Below, piece by piece: positions 1 to 9,085 of a stretch of 24,207 bases of DNA (its first letter is position 1; each line of letters starts with the position of its first letter). The DNA is taken from NCBI GenBank assembly GCA_905397405.1, contig CAJPVJ010000493.1, positions 1 through 24,207 on the forward strand, in the 5' to 3' direction. Source of the stretch: Oppiella nova (lineage: Eukaryota; Arthropoda; Arachnida; Sarcoptiformes; Oppiidae). The notes below the pieces were generated by a model that had not been told where the DNA came from, did no database searches, and saw only the letters and a list, made by a program, of their open reading frames with translations. A program made the position numbers and the translations under genes.

Positions 1-141
1 ATATACCATCGTATTCTCCATTAAAATCTCTATTGAATTGATATATCACATGTCCATATTTATAACGGAAACAATTCACGATAAAAGTGGTCACTGCGGC
101 CGAACCCGAGGTCACCGGACAATATAAATAAGATATTCGGA
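1..141 (-). other. Possible coding exon fragment at the left edge, unknown gene
   Basis: On the minus strand one frame stays open for about 46 codons from roughly 141 to the window edge, preceded by an in-frame TGA. The segment is much richer in G and C than its surroundings. The translation looks protein-like, with YKYGHVIYQFNRDFNGEYD near its end, followed by a GATG|GTATAT donor-like site at the edge. I do not recognise the family, and it does not resemble a nuclear-receptor LBD. A CAG at about 98 could be the acceptor, which would shorten the exon. It could be a downstream exon of NR-A, part of another gene, or chance. Confidence 0.25.
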
Positions 142-153
142 CTCATCGTTAAA

Positions 154-409
154 AGTTCTATAAGAATGAGTCATAATATCATAATTAAATCAACATTCAT
201 TCAATGTGATGAGTGTATCATAAAGTGCCCGTGCTTTCCGTATACAACATATTTGCTAGTGAGCACTTGTAGCTCATGACTAGTTCTATAAGAATGAGTC
301 ATAATATCATAATTAAATCAACATTCATTCAATGTGATGAGTGTACCATAAAGTGCCCGTGCTTTCCGTATACAACATATTTGCTAGTGAGCACTTGTAG
401 CTCATGACT
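154..409. repeat. Imperfect tandem duplication, 2 x 128 bp
   Basis: The 128 bp at 154-281 are repeated directly at 282-409 with a single mismatch (GTGTATCAT versus GTGTACCAT). There is no spacer. No gene is evident in the unit. The same period occurs at 19939-20194, and 127-bp duplications occur elsewhere in the window, so an assembly origin from two alleles is as likely as a real duplication. Confidence 0.85.
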
Positions 410-530
410 GGATATGTTGTTAACCAAACTGAAATGTTTATTTAATATTGCAATTCTGTTACATTTTATTCAAATTATATTCAATTTATTTACAAATTTT
501 ATTTTGTTTGTAAATAATTTTATACAATAT
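410..530. other. AT-rich stretch after the Pro/His-rich exon, nothing recognised
   Basis: The 121 bp just downstream of the 531 stop codon (minus-strand sense) are very AT-rich. They include TTTATT at about 484, which reads AATAAA on the minus strand and could be a polyadenylation signal for the 531-832 exon. No coding potential was seen. Confidence 0.3.
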
Positions 531-832
531 TTAGTAACTATTTCTAATAGATTTACGTTTAGACTGTCGGTGCGAGGGTGAGGCCGACCTCTTTGCCATA
601 TGGTTTTGGTGCAGATGAGGAACGGTATTCGTTTGGTGCAGGTTTGGTACGGAAGCCCATGAATTCATACCATTGGATGTGTTCATCACAGGTCTTATAT
701 CAGACGGCTTCTGGTGGTGAATGTGTGGAGTAATGGGTTGTGAAAGCGGTGGACAGTTGTTATATTCTGGTGATGGCGGCGGTGCCGCTGGTGTCGTACG
801 AGTTGTTTGGGTTATACGCGGGTGCGATGTGT
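531..832 (-). CDS. Pro/His/Gln-rich terminal exon, possibly the C-terminal exon of NR-A
   Basis: A 99-codon minus-strand frame runs without interruption from an acceptor-like GTTAG at 833-836 to TAA at 531-533. It is missed by ATG-based scans because its first ATG is internal. It is markedly GC-richer than its flanks. The product is rich in Pro, Thr, His, Gln and Asn (TTPAAPPPSPEYNN; HLHQNH) and ends in a basic Ser/Arg tail (KRSASPSHRQSKRKS). There are no zinc-finger or LBD signatures. The exon begins with two bases of a split codon, which fits the phase-1 donor AATG|GTATGT at 1675 in NR-A exon 4. Joining the two gives about 281 residues for NR-A. It could instead be a long hinge exon with a further donor (for example at TCCAATG|GTATGA) leading to LBD exons beyond the left edge, or belong to another gene. 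Coding status is well supported; the parent gene is not settled. Confidence 0.55.
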
Positions 833-1525
833 CTAACCGTATAAATTAGGTATCATTTTTGAATGATAAGTGTTTATAATAGGTATACCTATTCCCGTCT
901 ACTATACCTATTTGGCTACTAATTGAATCCATTGTGTAATCAATAAATATATTACTGTTTCGTGTTTTATAACACATTTATAAATTATTTAACAAATTAA
1001 TCATTTATAAAATGCTTTCACAAACTAATTATTGACGGAAAAGGAAGTCTATTGTAATGTGAGTTGAATATAAGAAATTATAATAAGTATAATAAGTCAC
1101 TAACCAATGATTCACACCTGAGATGTAAAATAATTGGTGCCAAAAATGTTAGAATTGAATGGTTAACAAGTTAACTTTTTAAATTTTAAACTATAAATAG
1201 TTTTAGTAAGAAACCTTTTACCTAAATGATTATTACAAATAAAAGTTATTCAATAGGAATAATACAAAGTGTTTATTTTTAAAAATTACATTCATGCATA
1301 AATATTAAATATTACAATTGCAATTCTTAAATAGCTTATTATTATTAAATATTTTAATAACATGTCACACAAATACATATATTAAGAATTTAAAACTATC
1401 TAAAAAACTTAAAAATAGTTGCCCTATCATAGAGCCTTTTCACAATAACCCAGTACAAAATGCTTTCATTTACAAATTATTCTTATAATACAAAAAGTTA
1501 GCTGAAAATATTTGACACATTATTC
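833..1525 (-). other. Putative last intron or 3' flank of NR-A
   Basis: If NR-A splices from 1675 to 832, this lies inside an 842-bp intron. If exon 4 is retained to its stop at 1526, it is 3' UTR and flank; TTTATT at 1272-1277 reads AATAAA on the minus strand and could then be a polyadenylation signal. The stretch is AT-rich with no open frame or domain signature that I could find. Confidence 0.4.
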
Positions 1526-1648
1526 TTACACTACAAGAGTCTGTCCATCAATACGTTCACACATTTTGCAAAACTTTCGGTTTACGACATTCATGCGACA
1601 CTTGCCATCAAATGGACACTTATAGCCCACGGATGTAATCACCGATAC
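1526..1648 (-). repeat. Second, diverged copy of the zinc-finger-2 exon in NR-A
   Basis: The translation contains YKCPFDGKCRMNVVNRKFC followed by KMC, against YKCPFDEKCKVDVKTRKFC and RRC in the true exon 3 at 2073-2177. All four zinc ligands and their spacing are kept, while the DNA has diverged considerably. After the last cysteine the copy reads ERIDGQTLVV and stops, so the RLRKC linker is absent. It is in frame with the EWILN exon. An AG at 1649-1650 would also allow it to act as an alternative exon 3, in the right phase after exon 2. Confidence 0.7.
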
Positions 1649-2729
1649 CTTGACAGCGGTCGGGTATGACATACCATTTCCATTGATAATAGGACTGTCA
1701 TCACCATTGGACTGATCCATCATTTCCGTAATGCAATTGTTTGGGGAATAGTTACTAATATGCATATCATTTGCAATTAGCTTATTATCAGTGTTTATAA
1801 CGTGTGATAATCCGTTTGTGAAATTAATTGAGGGGCTGATAGGGGCTATCGACGCAAAATTACGGTTCCCTTCATTGAAACTGTGCGTTAGAGCACCGGG
1901 TGGTGTAGCGAGTCCTTTGTTAATATCACTGATCTGTCGGCACCGGCGGTTCTCCTCTATCTTATGTCTGCGGATCTCCTTTTCCTCATCATTCAGAATC
2001 CATTCCTAATAAGAAATAAACAAATAATTTGTAAATTAAATCAATTACTCAATGAATGCATGAATTGAATACTTGTTTCATTCCGACGGCGTAACACTTC
2101 CGGAGCCGACATCTGCGGCAAAACTTTCTGGTCTTGACGTCGACTTTGCATTTCTCGTCAAACGGACACTTGTAGTCCTGTTCACAGGAATTCAAATGCA
2201 AATTCTGTTAAAGAATATTCTTTACGTTTAAAGTTATGTATAATTTTTACATTAATTTTGGAGGCATTCCGTCGGAAAAACGCTTTGCAGGACTCGCATG
2301 TAATGGCACAGAAATTATAGCCTAGATAAATAAACAAATCGTTTTAATAAGTTTATAATTGCACTAAACAAAATATTGGATAAGGTTCTTGATACGAAAT
2401 TTCAATACACTTTAAGTTAAATATTTGTTGTAAATTAAATAATTTTTTACTGATTCATAATCAATGCACTAAACTAGCGATATGCGACTCATTTAAATCT
2501 CACAGTATATCACAGTTTTTAATATTACATAACAACTCAAGGAACTGTAGCCATATGTCACTAACCAGGTTCTCTATATACTGTTTGCACTTATGTTTTT
2601 TTGCACTATTAGTTCTTATCCAATGATAATTTAAAAACTTTTTAGATAAGAGAAATATCGCTAAATATAATAAAATGTTGAAAAATACATACCGATAGCC
2701 TTTTCGCCACAAACTGAACATATTTTCAT
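1526..2729 (-). CDS. NR-A: HR96/NR1J-type receptor without LBD, with a duplicated zinc finger 2
   Basis: Exons: 2693-2729, 2251-2321, 2073-2177, 1526-2005. The start MKICSVCGEKAIG opens finger 1, and exon 2 completes it with the P-box CESCKA and FFRRNA. Exon 3 is finger 2 (C-x5-C-x9-C-x2-C) followed by RLRKCYAVGMKQ. Exon 4 opens with EWILNDEEKEIRRHKIEEN, then a Ser/Asn-rich stretch. Read straight through, it ends after a second finger-2-like motif with cysteine codons at 1616, 1598, 1568 and 1559 and a stop at 1526, giving 230 residues. Alternatively a GTATGT donor at 1674 joins the Pro/His-rich exon at 531-832 in phase (about 281 residues). No LBD follows in the window. NR-A alone keeps the usual HR96/DAF-12 P-box Glu, and its exons are GC-richer than those of NR-C to NR-I, so it may be the most conserved member. 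The DNA-binding domain is secure; the 3' structure is not. Confidence 0.75.
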
Positions 2730-3150
2730 AAACTTTTTTGATTGCAGTTTCGATTCTGTGTTAAATGACAAAAAAAAAGTGAACAAAAATTAGACACATT
2801 TTTTCATTGATAGTTCATTTTATGTTGCGATTATATCTATGAGAAACAGACTTCGAGTTCAGTGCAACTAAACCGGCAGATACTATGCATATACTATACA
2901 TACACACTGTCATGTATGTGCCAGGTACAAACTCCAGCTCCTTCCCGGCCTATATCTTATAATTTTATATATTTATTTAATCACATGCATTGTTAAAATT
3001 ATGTTGAATTGTATTATCATTTCCATCAATGAGTGCAATATTTTGTCACTCAATTATAGAGTAGATTTAAAAACTATTTTCCATTCATTTCATAACTTAT
3101 GGACTCATAATAGTAATCATAATCTGATTTTTATGTATGAATTTACTCAC
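2730..3150 (-). other. Spacer between NR-B exon 4 and the NR-A start
   Basis: The stretch holds the NR-A 5' flank and the region after the NR-B exon 4 donor. AGTTCA occurs at 2812 and 2856, and AGTGCA at 2861 and 3032, on the plus strand; the 2856 and 2861 copies overlap by one base. These resemble DAF-12-type half-sites. One short open segment (2894-2949) is listed separately. Nothing else was recognised. Confidence 0.4.
2894..2949 (-). CDS. Speculative short last exon for NR-B
   Basis: After an acceptor-like ATATAG at 2950-2955, 56 bp read in the phase required by the NR-B exon 4 donor. They give GREGAGVCTWHIHDSVYV and then TAG at 2894-2896. It would make NR-B about 159 residues with no LBD. 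The open stretch is too short to be convincing by itself; it is the only phase-compatible acceptor with a quick stop that I noticed between NR-B and NR-A. Confidence 0.2.
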
Positions 3151-3910
3151 CATTGGATGAGTTATTCTCGAAGACTTCGACCAAACAGTCGTTTTTCTCC
3201 ATATTTGCCACTTCTGTCGACTCCATGGATGACTCCATCGACTCCATGGGCTTCGACTTCTTATCGGTCGACCTTTCCTTAGACTTACGATTCTCTTCGA
3301 TCTTATTCTTCCGGATCTCCTTCTCCTCATCGTTTAGTATCCACTCCTTTATCGGACAAAAATAATCATTAAAATCCGTACAAAAACATCATAAAAGTCA
3401 CAACAAGTCGTAAAACTATTACAACATTTACTCACTTTTTTCATACCAACGGTGAAACACTTCCGGAGCCGACATTTTTTGCAGAACTTTCGGGTCATGA
3501 CATTAATATCACAGTTGTCGCCGAAACGGCACTTAAACTTCTGGTCATCAAAATTGCGGTACAATTAGCATATATTTTGCATAAAATTATATCTTTTGTA
3601 TTAGTCTTTTAGCTTACATTCACTTTGAAGGCATTCCTCCGGAAGAATGCTTTACACGATTGACACGAAAGGGCACAGAAGTTATAGCCTAAGACATGGA
3701 TGAGATAATCATAAGTATTACACAGACACAAATCAACTCAATATTGTAGCTAGCAAAAGTTTTCTATGCGTTTGTAAAATCATCTAACACATATTTTACA
3801 AGTTTAATAAGTTTTTAATGAAAATTGTTATCCAGGAAAGTAGTTTGAAATCACATACCGATTGCATTTTCGCCACAAATGGAGCAGATTTTAGTCAATT
3901 TGTTTGACAT
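3151..3910 (-). CDS. NR-B: HR96/NR1J-type receptor with DNA-binding domain and hinge, no LBD found
   Basis: Exons: 3859-3910, 3618-3688, 3436-3540, 3151-3346. The start MSNKLTKICSICGENAIG is used here; in-frame ATGs at 3917-3919 and 4031-4033 would lengthen the N-terminus. Exon 2 carries CQSCKAFFRRNAFKVN. Exon 3 is a complete second finger (KCRFGDNC...RKFCKKC) with RLRKCFTVGMKK. Exon 4 encodes EWILNDEEKEIRKNKIEEN, a Lys/Ser-rich basic stretch, then Met-Glu-Ser repeats and a Ser/Asn end. It is followed by a strong AATG|GTGAGT donor in phase 1, the same phase and context as in NR-A. No LBD exon follows before NR-A begins. The next exon could be the short one at 2894-2949, the exon at 531-832, or lie outside the window. 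At least 141 residues are firm. It probably binds DNA without a conventional ligand response, or is incomplete. Confidence 0.7.
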
Positions 3911-5985
3911 ATTTTTCATTGACGCGAAACTTATTGAAACCAAGTTTTGCCACCAAATAAGAGCTCCTTTTTTAGTGGGATTACAAAAAATAGCGGATAA
4001 TATGCGATAATAAAGAGATCCGATTATATCCAATGGAAACCGTACTTATTATTTAATAATTCAATTTTGAGTACTTTTAATCTCAGTATGTATTAATAGG
4101 TTTTATTATTTAACACATATTTTCTGTACGTTTACACCGTAATGAATGAATAAATTATTACAAAATATTATTATTAATACTATTATTTGCTGAATAATAT
4201 GTTAAGTAATATACACGCATAGGAAGAAAAAGTTAAATGCAACAAAATATGTGCACTATTTGTATGCAGAGTTTTCAATGGACTGAATGCCTCGTTATCT
4301 GTACTGTTGTGTGAGATGTGAAACAAGTTTCCAAACCTGGCATTCACTCAATGCTATAAAACCATTGACTTGAATGTGTGGATACTTTTCTGTACACACG
4401 TATACACACTCTCTATGTGTAATGCATTACTAATGCACTAAAAGTACTTGTAGTCAAAAATGTACTTGCGAGCACTTATATTTTACTTATACCGCACTGC
4501 ACATTGCCATGTACTGTATGCTGTAACTTTTATTCATGATTTACTATATGCTAGCATACTGGATTCATTAGTTAGTACATAAAGTATCTGGCACTAAAAT
4601 ATCTGACCTTACATAATGCCCACCCCTCCCTGGATACTTTTTTATACCAGCTGCACTGAATGTTGTTTTTGTGTCTGATTGAACATAGATTGAAACTCAA
4701 GTGAGTCGGCGAATGTGCAAGGTCACCCGTTGCATTATGGTACAGTAGAAATTCATCTACAAATGTTGATTACAATTAAGTGCATTTAGTTTGTTATATT
4801 GAGTTATAGTTAGTTTGACACAAAATGCAGGTATTTTGTAAATAAGACTTTTTAATGAGACATATTTAGGTATAAAATACAAAATTGATGGTTATTTTTA
4901 AAAGTGCAATTTAATTATGCACTTTGCAAGCGCATACATGCCCGTATATTTAATCATTAGATCGTGTATTAAGTCATTCGTACTTATAATATGTACTAAA
5001 AACTTAGAAAAATCGTATGAAAATATATATTATGTTATATAGGTATATATCATAGTATAAAGTGCAGTACGGTATGGTACGTTCATAATATAAATAAAAT
5101 AGTAATATTATTTTGTGATAATTTACAAAATATATTGAATTTAGTACATTTGTACATTTTGTACAATTTTATTCAATAAGTCACAAATGTTTATGAAAAT
5201 ATATAACATTAATTCGTTACACATTTATTACAAACATTTATTACAATGAACTACATTTTTAATAATGCACTAAAATATACCGTATACTATAGTATAACAT
5301 AATTATTATTTTGTATTTATAATCAGATGTGACATATTAAATTAAAATGTTCTGTTAATTTTCATAACAATTTCATATGTATGAAAATAGTCAGGGTCAT
5401 TAATTGATCAAATATAAAACATAGATATGAAAAATAAAATCAAATAAAATATAAAAACCCGTATAACAAATGTTAAATTGTATGTAATGTACTAAACTAA
5501 ACAAACAAAACATTTTATATTTTTCAAACATTATTTTACTGTATTTACATTTAATTTAATATAACCGTGTTTTATTATTTTCTAGAAATATAAATAATAT
5601 TTTCAATAAATAATTAATTCTTTAAAAATTTATTGTATAAAAATCATTTAAATTACAAAACTACATAATACCAAAAGTATAGTAGAAATAATTATATAAT
5701 ATATTTTATTTGAATAAATGTCAATAATTTTCCTTAAAGTTTATAAATATCAAGGGATTTTTATTTGTTAAATGTGTAAACTTTAGCTTATATCGTATAT
5801 TTTGCACTTGGTAACAATCTGGACATCCATGTCCCTCTATTACATATAAAGAAAAATAAATCTAAGTTTGAGAAACACTATGTCAAAGCAAAATAATGTT
5901 TTGTAGTGTAAGTTGTATGATAAAATGTCCCAGTAAAATTAATTAGTGCAAACTTTGTCCATTAAGGGAAATGTTTTCAAAAATT

Positions 5986-6237
5986 GATTCAAACCTTAAA
6001 TAAAATTCTACAAAATTAATCTATCTAATGATTTATTAAAAATATTATAAATAAAACTTTACGATAAGGAAATACTCTTATTTGTGAACATTTCTACGTA
6101 AAATAAGATAGATTCAAACCTTAAATAAAATTTTACAAAATTAATAATCTATCTAATGATTTATTAAAAATATTATAAATAAAACTTTACGATAAGGAAA
6201 TACTCTTATTTGTGAACATTTTTACGTAAAATAAGAT
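5986..6237. repeat. Imperfect tandem duplication, about 124 and 127 bp
   Basis: The segment 5986-6109 recurs at 6111-6237, with a 3-base insertion (TAA) and a C/T difference in the second copy. The second copy is 127 bp, matching the duplication length seen at 14159-14827 and 17301-17555. No gene is disrupted. Confidence 0.85.
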
Positions 6238-6332
6238 CTGTTCCTAATAATCGTGTCTTATAATTATAATACTGTATAGTAAACATAGTGTACTCAAGCT
6301 ATAAAATATTTAACACAAACTCAATATCTATT

Positions 6333-6377
6333 ACCCTGGTGAAGATCTCAGTGTAGATCGAAAACGTTTCGGTTAAT
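6333..6377 (+). other. Hammerhead-ribozyme-like fold, probably a decayed mobile-element remnant
   Basis: CTGGTGA at 6336-6342 is one base off the hammerhead core CTGATGA. It is followed by a perfect 5-bp stem GATCT/AGATC with a six-base loop, then GAAA at 6360-6363, then a tiny CG-TTT-CG stem, and ACC/GGT outer arms. This order of elements is that of hammerhead ribozymes found in Penelope-like and retrozyme elements. The A-to-G change in the core would be expected to weaken or abolish cleavage. No element ORF is adjacent. Confidence 0.3.
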
Positions 6378-6463
6378 CTATTATTGTTTGCTACCCTTTC
6401 GCTGATTAACAAAATAAGTAATTGAAACAACAAATTTAATGATTATTAAAATTTAAATAAAGT

Positions 6464-8573
6464 TTATAAATTTGGAGGTATGTCGAGAATCTCCTTGAGT
6501 AGTGGTCCACATAATTCTGGCTTAACTTCTCTGAAGTTTTGTTTATACAATTCATTCAATGTTTGCAAGTCTTGTAGCATATCTGAAATCTTTGTGAATT
6601 TGTTCTCGCATTCAGAGCCATATTTCATACGTAAATACTTTTGAAGCAAATAGAGATATAACTGTTGCTGGAGCCTATTATAATTTAAACATTGTTATTA
6701 AATTACTTAATTACTTCGTTATTATCAATTACTTACTCGATCATATCCTTGTGAATAATGTTAGGTCTCTCCGGATTGAATAGTATAACGGGTATTAACT
6801 GTGAGAAATAAACATAAAATATTTCACAATTAATCTACCTGTATAATTTTTAAAAACTATAATAATACCAATCCGAGTATATGTAAATCGGAGTCAAATT
6901 CCTTTGCGAATGTGTTCAAGTAGTACTTTAAAATAGCCAGGAAGTTATGCTTAAACCCATTAAAAGAATTCAATTCTAACTTGCACAATAAATTATTGTC
7001 CTATGTTTATAAACAATGCAATTACTAGAAATCTAGAAATTGTAAAAATGTATATGTCAAGTTATACCCCTTTGAAAATCCAACTCCCGGTTTTATGGTT
7101 AAAACCTAAACCCGCTTTTATTAGCTCCAGTTCAAAGCAATTATACTTGACCACGGCTATTTGGTCATTCAATGATAGACTTTGAAAGGCACCCAGATTC
7201 ATTATTGTGGTGACCAGTTCCTGGAGGTTTATGTCAAACTTCTGGGCAGAACTTTCCATGAGCTTATTGTGGCTAATGGATATGGTATACATGGGCTCAT
7301 CCATTGAATTCATAACTAGCATACGATTTTCCATAATTCGTTTGAACAAGGGTAGATTAAACAATTCGTGCAAACGTTTGCATTCATATTGGTTAAAGTA
7401 GTTTAAATCATTGAGTTTATCAATTGTGTTATTGATGATCATTTTGATAGCCATTTCACATTCATTACTTTTTTCATAATTTTCATTTAAATTACCGGTG
7501 CTATGAATATCACTATTATATAAATCTAAGGAAAGTATTTCACTATTTGTCTCATAGATACTTGAAGTTAGTGGTCTATCCGTGATTTGAACACTACCTA
7601 ATTCCTCAATTTTTACATTACTTACATAATTAGTGTCCTCTATTAGAACTGTATCTATAAATTTTGAATAATTATTTATTTCATTTATAATATCTGACAC
7701 AATATTAACTGCTTTGTCTGAAGGCATATTAACATCATTTGTATCGAAATTTTCGATTGTCTCGACATAATCAGTGATCTCTTCAGAGTGCATGACATTT
7801 AATAAAGTATCAGTTTCTTGAGCATCGATATCAGGTAATGTCGAAAATGTTGAGCCATTACTTGCTTTCCTCTTATCTCCAAACCTCTTGATTTTGTTCT
7901 CTTCTATTTGTCGTCTTCTTGACTCCTTTTCCTCGTCATTGAGTATCCATTCCTTCGCATCCAATCATAAATCAAAATAATTGTTATATTTATTACAAAC
8001 TGATTGTTTTCTCACCTTTTTCATGCCGACCGCAAAGCACTTCCTTAACCGACATTTCTTACATAATCTTCGGGTCTTTTCGTCAATCAAACAGTTATTA
8101 TTGAATCTACACTTGTATTTCTGGCCACAGTTTTAGATAATAGTAGTTATATATAAATAATATCATATTATTGATTCATTTCTTACCTCATACTTGAAGG
8201 CATTTCGCCTGAAGAATGCTTTACATGATTGACAAGATATGGCACAGAAGTTGTAGCCTGGTATATTGAAAATAAATATTAAGTTACAGTTGAAAACCTT
8301 GTTATAAGTATGGTTTGATGTATAATTAAAATAAGTTATTTAGGTATAATAATAACATACCTTTAGCCAACTCNGAAGAATGCTTTACATGATTGACAAG
8401 ATATGGCACAGAAGTTGTAGCCTGGTATATTGAAAATAAATATTAAGTTACAGTTGAAAACCTTGTTATAAGTATGGTTTGATGTATAATTAAAATAAGT
8501 TATTTAAGTATAATAATAACATACCTTTAGCCAACTCGCCACAAACTGTACATTTTCTAAAATTTTTAGACAT
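6464..8573 (-). CDS. NR-C: HR96/NR1J-like nuclear receptor, complete
   Basis: Exons: 8525-8573, 8187-8257, 8016-8120, 7068-7952, 6869-7000, 6737-6798, 6464-6674; about 504 residues. The DNA-binding domain (about residues 8-75) has finger 1 CTVCGELAKGYNFC...CQSC and finger 2 KCRFNNNC...RRLCKKC with RLRKCFAVGMKK. A hinge follows (EWILNDEEKESRRRQIEEN, basic, then an acidic stretch with EEITDY). The LBD signature is FQSLSLNDQIAVVKYNC; exon 5 has KYYLNTFAKEFDSDLHILGL, exon 6 LFNPERPNIIHKDMIE, and exon 7 ends in the AF-2-like CGPLLKEILDIP. The ATG lies just before the first CxxC, so there is almost no A/B domain. The ORF-style start MDAKEWILN is intron sequence read into exon 4; the splice gives KK|EWILN. 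A copy of most of exon 2 and part of exon 1 is duplicated across a single N at 8374. Expected role: nuclear sensor of lipids or xenobiotics (family knowledge). Confidence 0.92.
8211..8537. repeat. 163-bp direct duplication across an N, inside NR-C intron 1
   Basis: Bases 8211-8373 recur at 8375-8537 with one difference (G at 8344, A at 8508). The two copies are separated by the only N in the window (8374). Each copy holds most of exon 2, intron 1 and the end of exon 1. NR-D, the close paralogue, has a single copy. This is most simply two overlapping contigs joined without merging. The partial exon 2 copy at 8375-8421 should not be annotated as coding. Confidence 0.9.
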
Positions 8574-9085
8574 AAGTGACCAGGTTTAAAGTTGTTGATT
8601 TAATTAATAAACATTAAAAATTATAGTTGCTCAGTATTATTATTTAATAAATAGAATTATTACATTACACTAAAAATTGTACATCAAAATAATAGTACAC
8701 TGAATTATACTGTAGAGTAATTTAGTAAGAATTATCATATTTTGTTATATGACTGCAATAGTGAACTTTTTGTTATCACTTGTATTTTGAAACCTTAGAC
8801 ATAATAATAACTATTATATTAAATCTAATCACAAAGTTGTGTGTAAATAATAAATTAATTAATCTATTGGACAAATCGATGAAAACTTATATAAGTAATG
8901 TAATTATATATAGTTATAAAAATATTATACCGTACTTATAAAAGTAATACATAAGAACTTACTTGTTGGTAAAACATTAAAGTTTTTTTGGATAAAATAA
9001 AAATTATTTAAATTAAATAATTTATTTAAATATAAAATATGAATTAAATTATACAGTATATCATTTACAAAAGTATATATTTAAT
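8574..9085 (-). other. Spacer: NR-C upstream region and NR-D 3' flank
   Basis: This 512-bp stretch has no exon. It includes the conserved upstream block of NR-C (8751-8852). TTTATT at 9021-9026 reads AATAAA on the minus strand about 60 bp past the NR-D stop and is a candidate polyadenylation signal. It is nearly identical to 11053-11638. Confidence 0.5.
8751..8852 (-). promoter_or_regulatory. Conserved upstream block of NR-C
   Basis: About 180-280 bp upstream of the NR-C start. It shares order and sequence with blocks upstream of NR-D, NR-E and NR-F: TGCAATAGTG, a hexamer of the TGNACT type (TGAACT here, the complement of AGTTCA), a second CACTT element, TTTTGAAACCTTAG, and an AATCACAAAGTT tail. 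Conservation in otherwise diverging spacers suggests promoter or untranslated-region function. Confidence 0.45.

Larger units (their letters stand above)
4034..6463. other. 2.4 kb spacer between NR-B and NR-C
   Basis: No exon of the receptor plan and no convincing ORF was found on either strand. The sequence is very AT-rich. The hexamer AGTGCA or its complement TGCACT occurs at 4252, 4434, 4652, 4779, 4903, 4918, 5061, 5266, 5803 and 5945, far more than base composition predicts. AGGTCA, the general nuclear-receptor half-site, is at 4720. A tandem repeat (5986-6237) and a hammerhead-like fold (6333-6377) are listed separately. The part near 4034-4800 is the presumed promoter side of NR-B; the part near 6463 is the 3' flank of NR-C. 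Confidence 0.5.

Noticed and set aside
100-120. AGGTCA half-site near the left edge as a receptor binding site
   Set aside because: A single hexamer without a partner, inside a GC-rich stretch that looks coding.
1791-2009. 72-codon plus-strand ORF
   Set aside because: It is antisense to NR-A exon 4 and has no family resemblance.
2500-2721. 73-codon minus-strand ORF MFSLWRKG...
   Set aside because: It is NR-A exon 1 read in another frame and continued into intron 1.
3001-3365. Overlapping ORFs on both strands at NR-B exon 4
   Set aside because: Only the frame giving EWILNDEEKEIRK continues from exon 3 through canonical splice sites; the others are shadows.
7953-7964. MDAK as the start of the NR-C protein (and likewise before exon 4 of NR-D, NR-E and NR-F)
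   Set aside because: The ATG lies in intron 3. A conserved AG acceptor directly before GAATGG joins exon 3 (VGMKK) to EWILN in every member, and the real start precedes the first CxxC in exon 1.
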